Shown piece by piece: positions 1-9,382 of a stretch of DNA of 64,000 bases. Source of the DNA: Paraeggerthella hongkongensis. GTDB lineage: Bacteria; Actinomycetota; Coriobacteriia; Coriobacteriales; Eggerthellaceae. Each line of letters starts with the position of its first letter. Position 1 is the stretch's first letter. The stretch spans positions 62,001 to 126,000 of the forward strand of contig NZ_PPTQ01000003.1 in assembly GCF_003340345.1 (NCBI RefSeq), given 5' to 3'. The notes under the pieces were generated by a model, which saw only the letters and a list, made by a program, of their open reading frames with translations, ran no database searches and was not told where the DNA came from. Position numbers and translations under genes: made by a program.

Positions 1-3
1 CCT

Positions 4-690
4 ATGGCAAAGGCGAAGAAACATGGATGGGTAAAGGCGATGCTGGGTGCAGTGCTCGGATGCGTGCTTGCGGTTGGGGCGGTGTTCGCGATAACGAACG
101 TCGTGACCGTGGTCACGGCGAAAGGGAGCATCGTAGACTCGCAGGAGGCGATTGGCTACGATGCCGACGCCATAGTGGTGTTGGGCGCATCCGTGTTCGC
201 GGACGGAACGCCGTCGAGCATTTTGCAGGACCGGCTTGACGACGGTATCGCTTTGTACCGATCCGGCGTTGCTCCGAAGCTGATCATGAGCGGGGACAAT
301 AGCACGATCGCGTACAACGAAGTCAAGGCCATGAAAGACTATGCCGTTTCCCAGGGGGTTCCTAGCGAAGACGTGTTCTGCGATCACGCTGGGTTCTCCA
401 CGTACGAGAGCATGTACCGCGCCAAGCACGTGTTCGGCGCGCAGCGCATCGTGGTGGCCACGCAGACCTACCATCTGTATCGAGCGCTCTATGCGGCACA
501 TGGCCTGGGGCTTGAGGCTATTGGAGTTCCGAGCGACTATCGCACGTACGCGAAGCAGACCCAATACGATCTGCGTGAAATACCTGCGCGCACGAAGGAT
601 TTTTTCAAGACGCTGTTCGAGGTCCCGTCGACGTTCGTGGGCGATCCCATCAGCTTGGACCAATCGGGCGACGTGACCGAAGGCTACTGA
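4..690 (+). CDS. SanA/YdcF-like DUF218 membrane-anchored protein
   Basis: The 228-residue product has a basic N-terminus and one hydrophobic segment at about residues 12-35 (signal anchor), then a DUF218/SanA-type core at about residues 53-190. The core shows the family pattern: a VVLGA strand at 57-61, SGDN at 97-100 and a Glu at about 106, followed by a Rossmann-like C-terminal half (RIVVATQTYH). Members of this family act in the cell envelope (SanA in vancomycin exclusion, ElyC/YdcF in envelope carbon metabolism), but their biochemical reaction is poorly defined. The ATG at 4 is almost at the window edge, so any upstream operon partner is invisible. It converges on the racemase-like gene, with only a small TCTCC/GGAGA hairpin in the 32-base gap. 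The family call is good; the precise role is unknown. Confidence 0.8.
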   Translation: MAKAKKHGWVKAMLGAVLGCVLAVGAVFAITNVVTVVTAKGSIVDSQEAIGYDADAIVVLGASVFADGTPSSILQDRLDDGIALYRSGVAPKLIMSGDNSTIAYNEVKAMKDYAVSQGVPSEDVFCDHAGFSTYESMYRAKHVFGAQRIVVATQTYHLYRALYAAHGLGLEAIGVPSDYRTYAKQTQYDLREIPARTKDFFKTLFEVPSTFVGDPISLDQSGDVTEGY

Positions 691-722
691 GTCGATTCTC
701 CGAACGGGAGAGGGCGATCCTG

Positions 723-1415
723 CTATTCGGGCCGACGCAGCGGTTCCCCGAATGCGGTGGCTCGCGTTCTTAAAAGCTCCAACAGCAGGGCGCAAGCTTC
801 GCACTGCACGGCATCGAGCACGGGAATCCCTGCTGCGCGTTCGAGTTCCGGTGCCAATCCTATGGTAGCGAACCCGGTGCATGCCAACGCGATCGCCTGA
901 GCTCCTTGTGCGGAGAGGCTTTCGACGGATTTCAGAGCGCTTGCTCGCCCTTCGGGAGTTTGCAGGTCAAGGGTGCTCTTCACTCCGGCGGGTACGACGT
1001 TTGCCAGCAGCTGCGGTCCTAGGATGCGGTCGAACGCCGGCGGAGCTTCGGGCGTGATGCCCAGAACGCCGACCGGTCCGTTGAAGCGCGCGGCGGCGGA
1101 AGCGGTGCTTTCGCCTGCGCCGACAACCGGGATGCGCACGGCTGCGCGCGCTTCGAGAACCCCGGGATCGTCCGCGCAGCTCACGATAATCCCGTCGACG
1201 CCCGCCTGCTCGAGTTCCTGGGCCAGGGCCGCCACTTTGGGCGCAGCTGCGCGTTTGGTGCCCGCGTCGTGCACTCCTTCGGGCTGGTCGGGGATGCAGC
1301 GCGACAGCGTTTTCACGCCGGGGATCCACTGTTCGATCAGTTGCCCGTGCGCGTCCACCTGAGCTTGCTCCTGCGTGATCACGCGAATGATGCCCATGGT
1401 GTACGCAGGACTCAT
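723..1415 (-). CDS. Asp/Glu/hydantoin racemase family protein
   Basis: The 230-residue protein has the two-cysteine architecture of aspartate/glutamate/hydantoin racemases: Cys80 in the IIVSCADDP strand-loop and Cys179 in ALACTGF, about 100 residues apart, matching the two catalytic thiols of the family. Other family signs are GVLGITP near 117-123 and a GIP-x-LDAV stretch near the C-terminus. I chose the ATG at 1415 because AAAGAGG lies five bases upstream. An alternative ATG at 1448 would overlap the LuxR stop as ATGA but has no ribosome site. It lies just downstream of a membrane LuxR regulator on the same strand, so the two are probably cotranscribed. The substrate is not evident; an amino acid, hydantoin or arylmalonate-type acid are all possible. 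Confidence 0.75.
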   Translation of the reverse strand: MSPAYTMGIIRVITQEQAQVDAHGQLIEQWIPGVKTLSRCIPDQPEGVHDAGTKRAAAPKVAALAQELEQAGVDGIIVSCADDPGVLEARAAVRIPVVGAGESTASAAARFNGPVGVLGITPEAPPAFDRILGPQLLANVVPAGVKSTLDLQTPEGRASALKSVESLSAQGAQAIALACTGFATIGLAPELERAAGIPVLDAVQCEACALLLELLRTRATAFGEPLRRPE

Positions 1416-1444
1416 ATCGACCTCTTTCTTGCGGGGATCTGTTG

Positions 1445-3115
1445 TCATTCGTACCGATCGATCAAGTCGATCAGCTCCTGCTTGGAGTGTAGCGCAGTTT
1501 TTTCCAGAATGCGCCGCGTGTGCGTGCGGATGGTGCTTTCGGATACGAACAAGGCATCCGCGATGACCTTCGCCGATCGTCCGCGCGCCAGGTACGGAAG
1601 CACTTCCGCTTCGCGGCGCGTCAGGCCGTAGTACTCGGCTATCTGGTCGTAGACGCGTTCGCTGGCCGACTCCGCCTCCGCCTCGCTCATGGATCCTGCT
1701 CCGGTGGCGGCGGGCTTCGCAGCAGGCTGTTCAGGCGCTTCCGCAGCCATGCGATCTGTGCTTCGGGCGGGCGCTTCCGCAGCGTTGACCTGCGGCGCTG
1801 GCATTGCGGCGGCAATCTGGCCCGTGAGCGTTGCGGATGCGTCGCCGATGTTTGCGGAAGTGCTCTTCTCCTGTCGAGCGTCTGCTTCCTGGAAGAAGAA
1901 CGAGAATCGATGGCGCGTACTTTGAAGCACCAGGAGCATGGCGAGCACGTACACGGCGCCCACCGAGATGCCCACGATCAACATGGACGGTCTTTCCGGG
2001 ATGAGCATGATCACGTACCCGATGCCAATGCCTACAAGTCGTGCGATGATGGACAGCGCTCGCACGATGCCGCCGATCACGAAACCCGACACTGCGAAGT
2101 CGTAGGCGGTCGAAACCACCATGTACCATATAATGACGTCGAACATGCCGTAGCCGGTGCTCATGATGACGTTGAGCATGACCGGGTTCGATTCCCAGAA
2201 CAACGGCATGATGGCGAACAAAACGACGATACCGGGCACGATCACGCGAAACGCGAAGGAAAGATCGATGCGCTTTCGCGCCAGCAGCACGAGCGCAATC
2301 AGCCCTGCAGCTGCGATGATATTGGCGATCAAGGGCAGCCGGTGCGCGTCGTCCGCCGACCCAACCGAAACGACCGTCATCTGCCAGACGAAGCCGAACA
2401 GGCACGAAAGAACCAAGCTGGATACGATCAGGCTCACCAGCGATCCGAGCGCGGTGCGGTATCGATCCGAATTGGCGTTGCTGGCGTAGCGTCCTTCGGG
2501 AACCTCTTGCTTGCATCGCGCAAGGCAAAGCTGGGAAAGAACGGGCAGGGGAGCTATAAGCAGGAGCGCGGGGACGCCTCCGTGATCCGAGCAGATCGAG
2601 ATCACGACGAACAGCGAAGCCGTTAGCAGCAGCACGACGGGGATGTAAAACGACGTGCGCGAGGGGTGCATGCGTCCCAGGTACTCCGCCCAGCTTCCCC
2701 AGTAGTAGCCGTACCCGGCGCCCGCAAGCACGGCGCCCGTGACGATAGGGGCGGCAAGAGCCGATTCCGGTAGCAATCCCATGCTAGCTAGAGGACCCGA
2801 TCCCGACAGCAGCACAAGCCCGATAATGATGAGCGCGGTGAACGCCCCCGGCTTCAAGCGGTCGTAAAACGTAGGGTTTCGTTCGATGCGCGAGGCGATC
2901 AGAAATAGCGTTGTCATGTTCGCTACGAACGAGACGATGACGATAAGCGTTTGGCACGACGTGTTGTCGGCAGGCCCCTCCAGAAGAAGAGAACTGCGAA
3001 ACGTCAGCATGCTGCACGCCCAAAAGAATGCGAGTCCCACGTGATGCGGCCGCAGCGTTTTCCAGATCATGCGCATGCTTCGCCGATCTGCATTGATACG
3101 CGAGTTTCCAACCAT
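1445..3115 (-). CDS. Membrane LuxR-family regulator, MFS-like sensor domain (copy 1)
   Basis: About 380 residues of alternating hydrophobic segments (ten to twelve predicted helices) precede a low-complexity Ala/Glu/Pro linker and a C-terminal LuxR/GerE helix-turn-helix in the last 65 residues (LTRREAEVLPYLARG, then ESTIRTHTRRILEK). This layout recurs in Eggerthellaceae, where such proteins are thought to sense a small molecule in the membrane and regulate an adjacent reductase operon. The ATG at 3115 has a GGGGGG tract nine bases upstream and lies close to the shared motif SMRMxWKTLRxxHVGLAFFW. An in-frame start at 3199 would add 28 residues without a good ribosome site. It is divergent from the TorD/PsrABC operon, with a perfect palindrome between them, so that operon is its likely target. 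The closest relative in the window is the gene at 7751. Confidence 0.85.
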   Translation of the reverse strand: MVGNSRINADRRSMRMIWKTLRPHHVGLAFFWACSMLTFRSSLLLEGPADNTSCQTLIVIVSFVANMTTLFLIASRIERNPTFYDRLKPGAFTALIIIGLVLLSGSGPLASMGLLPESALAAPIVTGAVLAGAGYGYYWGSWAEYLGRMHPSRTSFYIPVVLLLTASLFVVISICSDHGGVPALLLIAPLPVLSQLCLARCKQEVPEGRYASNANSDRYRTALGSLVSLIVSSLVLSCLFGFVWQMTVVSVGSADDAHRLPLIANIIAAAGLIALVLLARKRIDLSFAFRVIVPGIVVLFAIMPLFWESNPVMLNVIMSTGYGMFDVIIWYMVVSTAYDFAVSGFVIGGIVRALSIIARLVGIGIGYVIMLIPERPSMLIVGISVGAVYVLAMLLVLQSTRHRFSFFFQEADARQEKSTSANIGDASATLTGQIAAAMPAPQVNAAEAPARSTDRMAAEAPEQPAAKPAATGAGSMSEAEAESASERVYDQIAEYYGLTRREAEVLPYLARGRSAKVIADALFVSESTIRTHTRRILEKTALHSKQELIDLIDRYE

Positions 3116-3209
3116 GAATCGATGCCCCCCGATAGCGTTCCGCCTCGTTGCGGTTGTAGCTGTACACCGTGATTGCCTACGTGTTCTATTGCTTGTCACA
3201 CTATAGTTT

Positions 3210-3245
3210 ACCAGCCAAAACGCAGAATCATCAGAAACTGATGAT
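3210..3245. promoter_or_regulatory. Candidate operator between LuxR copy 1 and TorD/PsrABC operon 1
   Basis: A perfect palindrome lies at 3227-3245 (ATCATCAG, AAA, CTGATGAT) in the divergent intergenic region. An ACCAGCCAAAA block just before it (3210-3220) and the AATCA-N8-TGAT core are repeated at 9383-9418, upstream of the paralogous operon, at nearly the same distance from the chaperone start (51 versus 53 bases). A TATAGT hexamer at 3202-3207 reads as TATAG on both strands and could serve as a -10 for the LuxR gene. Binding by the adjacent LuxR protein is inferred. Confidence 0.55.
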
Positions 3246-3296
3246 ATGTAAGCAAGCTGCTGGATTTAGCCTTTTTCGCGACGAGAAAGGACGCTA

Positions 3297-3926
3297 GTGA
3301 ATTCCCAAGAGCAATCCAACAAGGCGCTCATGCACGCTTGCGCCGAGGCCGCTTTGCTGTTCACGAGAATGGGTGAAGACGGGTTCGCCGCTGCAAGCGA
3401 GCGACGTGCATGGGAGGGCATGGCGGCGTGCGCGGGCGTGGTTATCGAAGCGCCTTCGGCCGATGCGCGTCATGCGGTTGAAAGCGAGCTGCTTGTGCCG
3501 GGGCTGCCCCTGGCCGCTATGCCGGTGGAATCGCTTTACAAGCCGTGGCGGGCGCCCGACGGAACCGTGCGTGCGTCGCGCGGACTGTACGGCGGCGAAA
3601 CGGCGGGTCACGCGCAAGCGTTGTTCGATGCGTGCGGTTTGGAGATTCCGCAGGAGTTCTCGGCGATGCCGGACCACCTGTCGTTGCTCTTGGAGCTGCT
3701 GGCGCTTTTTCTCGAGGTTGGCAACGATCAGGCTGCGGACAACCTGATCCGGGATCACTTCGATTGGCTGGGCGAGTACGATGCCGCTTTGCGCGACCGT
3801 GCAGAGCGCGCCGCCGACGCCCCCGCTTTCGACGAAGCCAAGCGCCGCGCCCTTGCGGAGGGGATCGCCTTTCTGCGGACGCTGACGACGGCGGTCGATA
3901 AAGCGGTGCATGCTCGGCTTGCGTAG
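3297..3926 (+). CDS. TorD/DmsD-family redox enzyme chaperone (operon 1)
   Basis: The 209-residue all-helical protein resembles TorD/DmsD chaperones, which bind the Tat signal of a molybdoenzyme and help load the cofactor before export. Diagnostic stretches are PVESLYKPW near residues 77-85 and the helix ending in HFDWLGEYDAAL near 150, both shared almost word for word with the paralogue at 9472. The GTG start at 3297 is supported by AGAAAGGA seven bases upstream. It is the first gene of the operon and is followed 75 bases later by the molybdoenzyme it presumably serves. The client is inferred from position. Confidence 0.85.
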   Translation: MNSQEQSNKALMHACAEAALLFTRMGEDGFAAASERRAWEGMAACAGVVIEAPSADARHAVESELLVPGLPLAAMPVESLYKPWRAPDGTVRASRGLYGGETAGHAQALFDACGLEIPQEFSAMPDHLSLLLELLALFLEVGNDQAADNLIRDHFDWLGEYDAALRDRAERAADAPAFDEAKRRALAEGIAFLRTLTTAVDKAVHARLA

Positions 3927-4001
3927 CTGCTTCGATTCTGGGGCCAACAGGGAGGAGGCTGCGGGCTTGCTCGCGGCGAAGACGAGATGGTAGGAGGAGA
4001 A

Positions 4002-6191
4002 ATGTTCGATTCAACGGTTTCGCGCAGAACGTTTCTAAAGGGATCGGCCGCCGCCGCATCGGTTGCAGCGGTCGGGTCTCTTTCGCTGGGCGCTTGGAGC
4101 GCCGAGCGCGCGAATGCGGCCGGGGGCGAGCGGGGCACGGCGCCTTCGCTGTGCAACGGATGCTCGAGCAAGTGCGGCCTGATGGCAACTACGCTGGGCG
4201 GGACGCTGTTCACACTGAGCGGCATCGAGCAGCATCCGTATTCCAAGGGCAAGCTGTGCGCTCGCGGACATGGCTTCGCGCAGATGGCGTACAACGAGGA
4301 ACGCGTGACGCAGCCGCTGCGGCGTACGGAAAGCGGTGAATTCGAGCCCATCGATTGGGACACCGCGTTCAGGGAGATCGGCGAAAAAGTAAAGGCAATC
4401 GTGGCTGCGAACGGCCCCGAGTCGCTTGCGCTCGTTCACGATCCGCGCCCGTCGGGCAAGTATTACACGAAGCGCTTCATGAACGCTCTGGGATCGGCGA
4501 ACGTCTACACGCATGCGGCGGCGTGCAACCTGTCCAAAGAAGCCGGCTTGACCGAAACGATCGGCGCGTCGAACTATTCGGTTGACTTCGGATCGTGCAA
4601 GATGGTCCTGTTCATCGGCCGCAGCTACGGCGACGGCATTCGTCCGTCCCATGCTATGAGCTTGGCGGATGCTGCCGAGGCCGGCACGCGCGTGGTCATC
4701 GTAGATCCGCGCCTGAACAACGCGGGCATCTTCGCCAGCGACTGGGTGCCCGTCAACCCCGGCACCGACCTGGCGCTGCTCATGGGCATCTGCAACGTGC
4801 TCATCGAGGAAGACCTGTACAATCATGATTTCATCGAGCAACATACGGTGGGCTTCGAGGAATTCGCCGCGCAGGCGAAGGAGTACACGCCCGAATGGGC
4901 CGAGAAGATCTGCGACGTGCCCGCCGATCGCATTCGCGAACTGGCACAGGCTCTTGCGAAGGCGGCCCCGGCTGCCGCGGTGGAGGCCAGCTGGCGCGCT
5001 GCGTTCGGTTGCGCGTACAAGAACTCTTTCGACACGGCACGCGCGGTGACCGCGGTGAACGCGCTTCTGGGCAGCTGGGGCGCAAAGGGCGGTGCGCTCA
5101 TCACCTCCTCGCCGAAGGCCGGCAAGATAGCTGACGAGCGTTTCGCCGAGCCGCCGAAGCCCGAAGCGAAGCGCATCGGCGACAAGGAGTACGGTGCGGT
5201 TAGCAGCTCCGGCTCGAACATCGCCGCGCTTGAGGCTGCGCTGGACGGCCGCGTCAAGGGCATGTTCTTCTACAACTCCAACGCGGCGAAGGGCTATGCG
5301 CAGCCCAAGGTGTGGTCCGAGGCGTTCGAGAAGCTTGACCTGGTGGTTTCCATTGACGTGCAGATGTCTGAGACGGCTATGCAGGCCGATTACGTGCTGC
5401 CGGAGTGCACGTACCTGGAGCGCATGGAGGCGCCGGATTACATTGGCGGCAAGAAGCAGTTCGTGGCTTTGCGCGCCCAGGTGATCGATCGCCTGCATCC
5501 CGAAACCAAGCCGTGCGACGAGATTTTCGCCGGCCTGGCTCAGGCGTGCGGCGTGGGCCAGTACTTCGACTTCACGGTTGAGGAGCTGGCGAAGGCCGAG
5601 CTTGACACGCTGGGCGTGAACTTCGACGAGCTTAAAGAAAAGGGCATCGTGGACGTGACGTCCAAGAAGTTCGAATACGGCGTGCCGAAGTTCAAGACGC
5701 CGACGGAAAAGTACCAGTTCGTCAGCGAGAAGGCGGGCAACGCGGGCTTGAACCCGGTAATCGGCTACGTGGAGCGCCTGGTCATGCCGCAGGGCGATCA
5801 GCTGCACTTCATCGGCGGCAAGCAGTCCATCCACTCGCACACCATGACGCAGAACGTGGAGTCCCTGAACGCCATTTCGCGCGAATACAACCTTGAACGC
5901 GTGTGGATGAGCGCGAAGGACGCGGCCGATCGTGGCATCGCCGACGGCGACTTGGTGGAAGTGTCGTCTAGCGAGCATACCGGCCAGGTGCGCGCGAAGG
6001 TCACGGAGCGTCTCAAGCCCGGCGTGCTGTACCTGCCCACGCACTACGGCGGAACGTCGCCGTACCAGACGCGCGCGTACGAGTACGGCATCAGCATGAC
6101 GGAGTTCGTGCCGTTCCACGGCGGCGAGCCGGGCGTCGGCTCGACCATGAGCCAGGAAGTGGCGGTCACGGTGAAGAAGGTGGAGGCGTAA
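4002..6191 (+). CDS. Molybdopterin oxidoreductase, PsrA/PhsA-like catalytic subunit (operon 1)
   Basis: The 729-residue protein belongs to the DMSO-reductase superfamily. A Tat signal (SRRTFLKG at 7-14) is followed by a [4Fe-4S] motif with Cys51, Cys54, Cys58 and Cys86. Cys175, in the AAACNLSKE stretch, sits where the molybdenum-ligating cysteine lies in polysulfide/thiosulfate reductases, and the length fits PsrA/PhsA. The molybdopterin-guanine-dinucleotide binding folds follow (FIGRSYGDG, VVIVDPRLN, MFFYNSNAA, and SSSEHTGQV in the C-terminal domain). The enzyme is expected in the periplasm, taking electrons from the adjacent ferredoxin and NrfD subunits. I chose the ATG at 4002, preceded by GGAGGAG, over one 15 bases upstream. 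Sulfur-compound reduction is the best guess; another inorganic or organic acceptor is possible. Confidence 0.85.
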   Translation: MFDSTVSRRTFLKGSAAAASVAAVGSLSLGAWSAERANAAGGERGTAPSLCNGCSSKCGLMATTLGGTLFTLSGIEQHPYSKGKLCARGHGFAQMAYNEERVTQPLRRTESGEFEPIDWDTAFREIGEKVKAIVAANGPESLALVHDPRPSGKYYTKRFMNALGSANVYTHAAACNLSKEAGLTETIGASNYSVDFGSCKMVLFIGRSYGDGIRPSHAMSLADAAEAGTRVVIVDPRLNNAGIFASDWVPVNPGTDLALLMGICNVLIEEDLYNHDFIEQHTVGFEEFAAQAKEYTPEWAEKICDVPADRIRELAQALAKAAPAAAVEASWRAAFGCAYKNSFDTARAVTAVNALLGSWGAKGGALITSSPKAGKIADERFAEPPKPEAKRIGDKEYGAVSSSGSNIAALEAALDGRVKGMFFYNSNAAKGYAQPKVWSEAFEKLDLVVSIDVQMSETAMQADYVLPECTYLERMEAPDYIGGKKQFVALRAQVIDRLHPETKPCDEIFAGLAQACGVGQYFDFTVEELAKAELDTLGVNFDELKEKGIVDVTSKKFEYGVPKFKTPTEKYQFVSEKAGNAGLNPVIGYVERLVMPQGDQLHFIGGKQSIHSHTMTQNVESLNAISREYNLERVWMSAKDAADRGIADGDLVEVSSSEHTGQVRAKVTERLKPGVLYLPTHYGGTSPYQTRAYEYGISMTEFVPFHGGEPGVGSTMSQEVAVTVKKVEA

Positions 6192-6192
6192 G

Positions 6193-6726
6193 ATGGCTCG
6201 TTACGGAATGCTCATCAACACGAAGAAATGCGTGGGATGCTACGCGTGCCGCGTGGCGTGCCAGATGATCAATGGCCTGGATCCTGACAAGGCGTTCATC
6301 CATTACGAAGAGCTGGAAATGGGGGCGTATCCCAACGTGTACGCCGAAAACGTGCCCGTGCAGTGCATGCACTGTGAGGACGCTCCGTGCCAGTCGGTGT
6401 GCCCGACGGGCGCCACGTATACTACCGATTCGGGCGTGGTGCTGGTTGAAGAGGGGAAATGCATCGGCTGCAAGTACTGCATGGCCGCGTGCCCCTACGG
6501 CGTTCGCGTGCAGCTGCACTCGGGCGTGGTGGAGAAGTGCCGTTTCTGCTGGTACGAGGGCGAGCCGGGCAACCCGCCGGCGTGCGTGGGCACGTGCATC
6601 ACGAACGCTCGCATCTTCGGCGACCTGGACGATCCCAACAGCGAGATCAACCAGGCTATCGCGCGCTACAACGCTCAGCCTCTTGCGAGCGACCTGACCG
6701 AATCCAAGATCTTCTACGTGAGGTGA
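6193..6726 (+). CDS. Four-cluster ferredoxin subunit, PsrB/NrfC/DmsB-like (operon 1)
   Basis: The 177-residue protein starts one base after the catalytic-subunit stop. It carries four cysteine-rich [4Fe-4S] motifs typical of PsrB/NrfC/DmsB: CVGCYACRVAC near the N-terminus, CMHCEDAPCQSVCP, CIGCKYCMAACP and a C-terminal set including CRFCW and CVGTC. It has no signal of its own, as expected for a subunit co-exported with the Tat-bearing catalytic subunit. Its role is electron transfer from the NrfD-type quinol oxidase to the molybdenum site. The close paralogue is at 12516. Confidence 0.92.
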   Translation: MARYGMLINTKKCVGCYACRVACQMINGLDPDKAFIHYEELEMGAYPNVYAENVPVQCMHCEDAPCQSVCPTGATYTTDSGVVLVEEGKCIGCKYCMAACPYGVRVQLHSGVVEKCRFCWYEGEPGNPPACVGTCITNARIFGDLDDPNSEINQAIARYNAQPLASDLTESKIFYVR

Positions 6727-6732
6727 TGAACA

Positions 6733-7599
6733 ATGGTATGGGGACCCCTTATCGCTTGGTACCTGTTCCTGGCGGGCGCGTCGGCCGGCGCGTTTCTAAC
6801 GGCTGCTTTCGTGGAGGCGAAGTATCCTGACAGCACGAAGATGCGCATCGCCGGACGTATCATCGCGCCTATCTTTCTGGGCATCGGCCTGATCATGCTC
6901 ATGATCGATGCCGAGGCCGGGCTGCACAACCCGTTGCGGTTCGTGTACTTGGTCATGAACCCCGGATCGGTGATGACTTTGGGCGTGTACTTCATCTGCG
7001 TGTTCATGCCGGTTGCCCTGGCGGCGGCGCTGCTGGAAGTGCTCAAGAAGCCCGTGCCGAAGTGGCTCACCTGGATCGGCGTGGTGGCGGCGTTCGCCGT
7101 GGCGGCCTATACCGGCTTCCTCTTGGGCGTGGTGAAGGCGTATCCGCTGTGGAACAACGCCGTGCTGCCCATCCTGTTCGTGGTGTCGGCGCTGTCGGCC
7201 GGTTTGGCTGCCACCAGCTTCGTGGGACTGATCGTCGATCGCGAGCGTTTCGAACAGATGTGGCTGGTCAAGAAGTCGCACGTCATCTTGTCGGCTATCG
7301 AGCTGGTGGTGCTGTTCACCATGCTGGTGATCGTGTCCGCCGGAAGCTACGAGGGCGCGGCGTCCGTTCAGATGCTGCTGACCGGGCAGTATGCCGTGCC
7401 GTTCTGGATTGGCATCGTCCTGTTCGGCTTGGTGCTGCCCTTCGCGATCGAAGGCTATCCGGTGTTCATCACCAAGCGCGTCGAAACCTCGATGACCTCT
7501 ATGGTGGTGAGCGTCATCGGCGAGGCGGGCGTGCTGGTGGGCGGCTTCCTGTTGCGCCTTTTGGTCGTGATGGCCGCGCTGCCGGTGGCGTACCTGTAG
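6733..7599 (+). CDS. NrfD/PsrC-like quinol-oxidising membrane anchor (operon 1)
   Basis: The 288-residue hydrophobic protein has about eight to nine membrane helices and the NrfD/PsrC-family opening (WGPLIAWYLFLAGASAGAF). This family anchors the periplasmic catalytic and Fe-S subunits and oxidises menaquinol. Family-typical acidic residues occur in AEAGLHNPLRF. It begins six bases after the ferredoxin stop, is the last gene of operon 1, and is followed by a terminator hairpin. The paralogue at 13060 is the same length. Confidence 0.92.
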   Translation: MVWGPLIAWYLFLAGASAGAFLTAAFVEAKYPDSTKMRIAGRIIAPIFLGIGLIMLMIDAEAGLHNPLRFVYLVMNPGSVMTLGVYFICVFMPVALAAALLEVLKKPVPKWLTWIGVVAAFAVAAYTGFLLGVVKAYPLWNNAVLPILFVVSALSAGLAATSFVGLIVDRERFEQMWLVKKSHVILSAIELVVLFTMLVIVSAGSYEGAASVQMLLTGQYAVPFWIGIVLFGLVLPFAIEGYPVFITKRVETSMTSMVVSVIGEAGVLVGGFLLRLLVVMAALPVAYL

Positions 7600-7637
7600 C
7601 GCACTGCCGCGCGATCACTGCTGCAAGCCCCTCCTTG

Positions 7638-7671
7638 AAGGACGTCGCCTTTTCCGGGCGGCGTCCTTTTT
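7638..7671 (+). terminator. Rho-independent terminator after operon 1
   Basis: A ten-base-pair stem (7640-7649 with 7657-7666, one G-U pair) is followed by five T residues, 40 bases after the anchor stop. It separates operon 1 from the oppositely oriented LuxR copy 2. Confidence 0.85.
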
Positions 7672-7750
7672 CGATTGCGACGTACTTTTCGAGGCCGGGT
7701 TGGGGGCACGGCGGCGAAGCTCCGGAGTCTCGGATTCTTCGTTTCGCGCG

Positions 7751-9307
7751 TTAGCGGTACGTTTCTATAAGGTCGATGATCTGCTGCTTCGAGTGCAGCT
7801 CGGTCTTTTCCAGAATGCGTCGCGTATGGGTGCGAATGGTGTTCTCCGACACGAACAGCGCTTCGGCGATGACCTTGGCCGATCGTCCGCGTGCCAAGTA
7901 GGGAAGCACTTCCGATTCGCGACGGGTCAAGCTGAAGTCCTCGGCGATCATGTCGTAGATAGCCTGGTCTGAACTCGGCGAATTCGGCGCAGGAGAAGCT
8001 TGAAGTCCTGGCGTTTCGGGCCGTGCGTGCGGCGGCGCGGTTTGCGGCTTCGACGCGTCGGCGGCGGACTCGATGCGCTTTGCAGAGCTTCCCGCCGTCG
8101 TCGCACCCTCGGACTTTTTGCGCGCGACGTAGAAAAGGCCCAGCATAGCCAGCACGTATACGCCTCCGGTGGACACGCCGACGATGAGCATGGAGGGAGT
8201 GCCGGGAATGAGCATGAGCAGATACCCGATGCCGATGCCCACCAGTCGCGCAAGGATGGACAGCGCCCGTACGATGCCGCCCACCACGAATCCCGACACA
8301 GCGTAATCGTAGGCGGTCGAAGCCACCATGTACCAGATGATGACGTCGAACACGCCATAGCTTGCGCTCATCACGACGTTAAGAACCACGGGATTCGTCT
8401 CCCAGAAAAACGGCATAACGGCGAACAGGACCACGATGATGGGAACGATCACGCGGTACGCCAGCGCCAGATCCATTCGCTTGTTCGCGTAGAGCACCAA
8501 GCCGATGAGCCCGACCGCCACCGCAAGATCTGCGACGAGCGGGATCTGATGGGCTTCGTTGACCGAGCCGACCGACAGCACGGTCATTTCCCATACGAAC
8601 CCGAACAGCAGCGACAATACCAAGCTTGCCACGATAAGCGTTACCAGCGAGCCGAGCGCGGAAAGGTACCGCTTGGACGTTGTGGCGCTTGCATGGCCTC
8701 CGTCAGGGGCTTCGTCGCGACAGCGGTGCAGGCACGCCAGCGACAAAACAGGCAGCGGGACCATGAGCGCAAGAGGCGGCACGCCGGCAAGTTCGGCGGC
8801 AAACGAGATCACCAGGAACAGCGCTGCGCTCACCAGAAACGCCGCCGGGATGTAAAACGAGGTTCGTGACGGGTGCATGCGTCCCAGGCATTCCGCCCAG
8901 CTTCCCCAGTAGTATCCGTAGCCGATGCCGGTCAGCGCGCCCCCGCCTGCGAGCAGCACGATCATCGCTCCTTCGTTTCCCGCGCGTCCTGCGCTTGCAA
9001 GGGCGACGATGCCCGCTATGATGCATGCGCAGAACAGCTTCCCGGGAAGCCGGTCTATAACAGAGGGGTTGCGTTCCATGAAGGCGGCCATGGCGAAGAG
9101 CGTGGTCATGTTCGCTACGAACGAAACCAGCACGACGAACGTTTCGTACCCGGGCGTGTTCGCCGGGCCCGCAAGCAGGATGGAGCTGCGGAACGTGAGC
9201 ATGCTGCATGCCCAGAAAAACGCCAGCCCGACATGACGAAGCCTCAGCGTTTTCCATACCATGCGCATGCTGCGCCGCCCGCGTGTGGCGATCAGCGGAT
9301 CGCTCAA
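7751..9307 (-). CDS. Membrane LuxR-family regulator, MFS-like sensor domain (copy 2)
   Basis: The 518-residue product has an N-terminal MFS-like membrane half and a C-terminal LuxR helix-turn-helix (LTRRESEVLPYLARG, then ENTIRTHTRRILEK). It is very similar to the gene at 1445, including the SMRMVWKTLR/HVGLAFFWACSMLTFRSS segment. I place the start at the TTG at 9307 because AAGGAGGT lies six bases upstream; a longer in-frame start at 9361 has no such site. It is divergent from the second TorD/PsrABC operon and shares with copy 1 the operator-like element in the intergenic region, so each copy probably controls its own operon. Cross-regulation is possible because the operators are similar but not identical. 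Confidence 0.85.
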   Translation of the reverse strand: MSDPLIATRGRRSMRMVWKTLRLRHVGLAFFWACSMLTFRSSILLAGPANTPGYETFVVLVSFVANMTTLFAMAAFMERNPSVIDRLPGKLFCACIIAGIVALASAGRAGNEGAMIVLLAGGGALTGIGYGYYWGSWAECLGRMHPSRTSFYIPAAFLVSAALFLVISFAAELAGVPPLALMVPLPVLSLACLHRCRDEAPDGGHASATTSKRYLSALGSLVTLIVASLVLSLLFGFVWEMTVLSVGSVNEAHQIPLVADLAVAVGLIGLVLYANKRMDLALAYRVIVPIIVVLFAVMPFFWETNPVVLNVVMSASYGVFDVIIWYMVASTAYDYAVSGFVVGGIVRALSILARLVGIGIGYLLMLIPGTPSMLIVGVSTGGVYVLAMLGLFYVARKKSEGATTAGSSAKRIESAADASKPQTAPPHARPETPGLQASPAPNSPSSDQAIYDMIAEDFSLTRRESEVLPYLARGRSAKVIAEALFVSENTIRTHTRRILEKTELHSKQQIIDLIETYR

Positions 9308-9382
9308 AAGCTTACCTCCTTGCAGTGACGCGCTTCGACGAGTGCGCGCCCTTGATTGCAATTTCCTAATAATGGCTTATCT

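Noticed and set aside
4035-6119. Minus-strand frame opposite the PsrA-like gene
   Set aside because: Antisense artefact; the plus-strand gene has every family motif.
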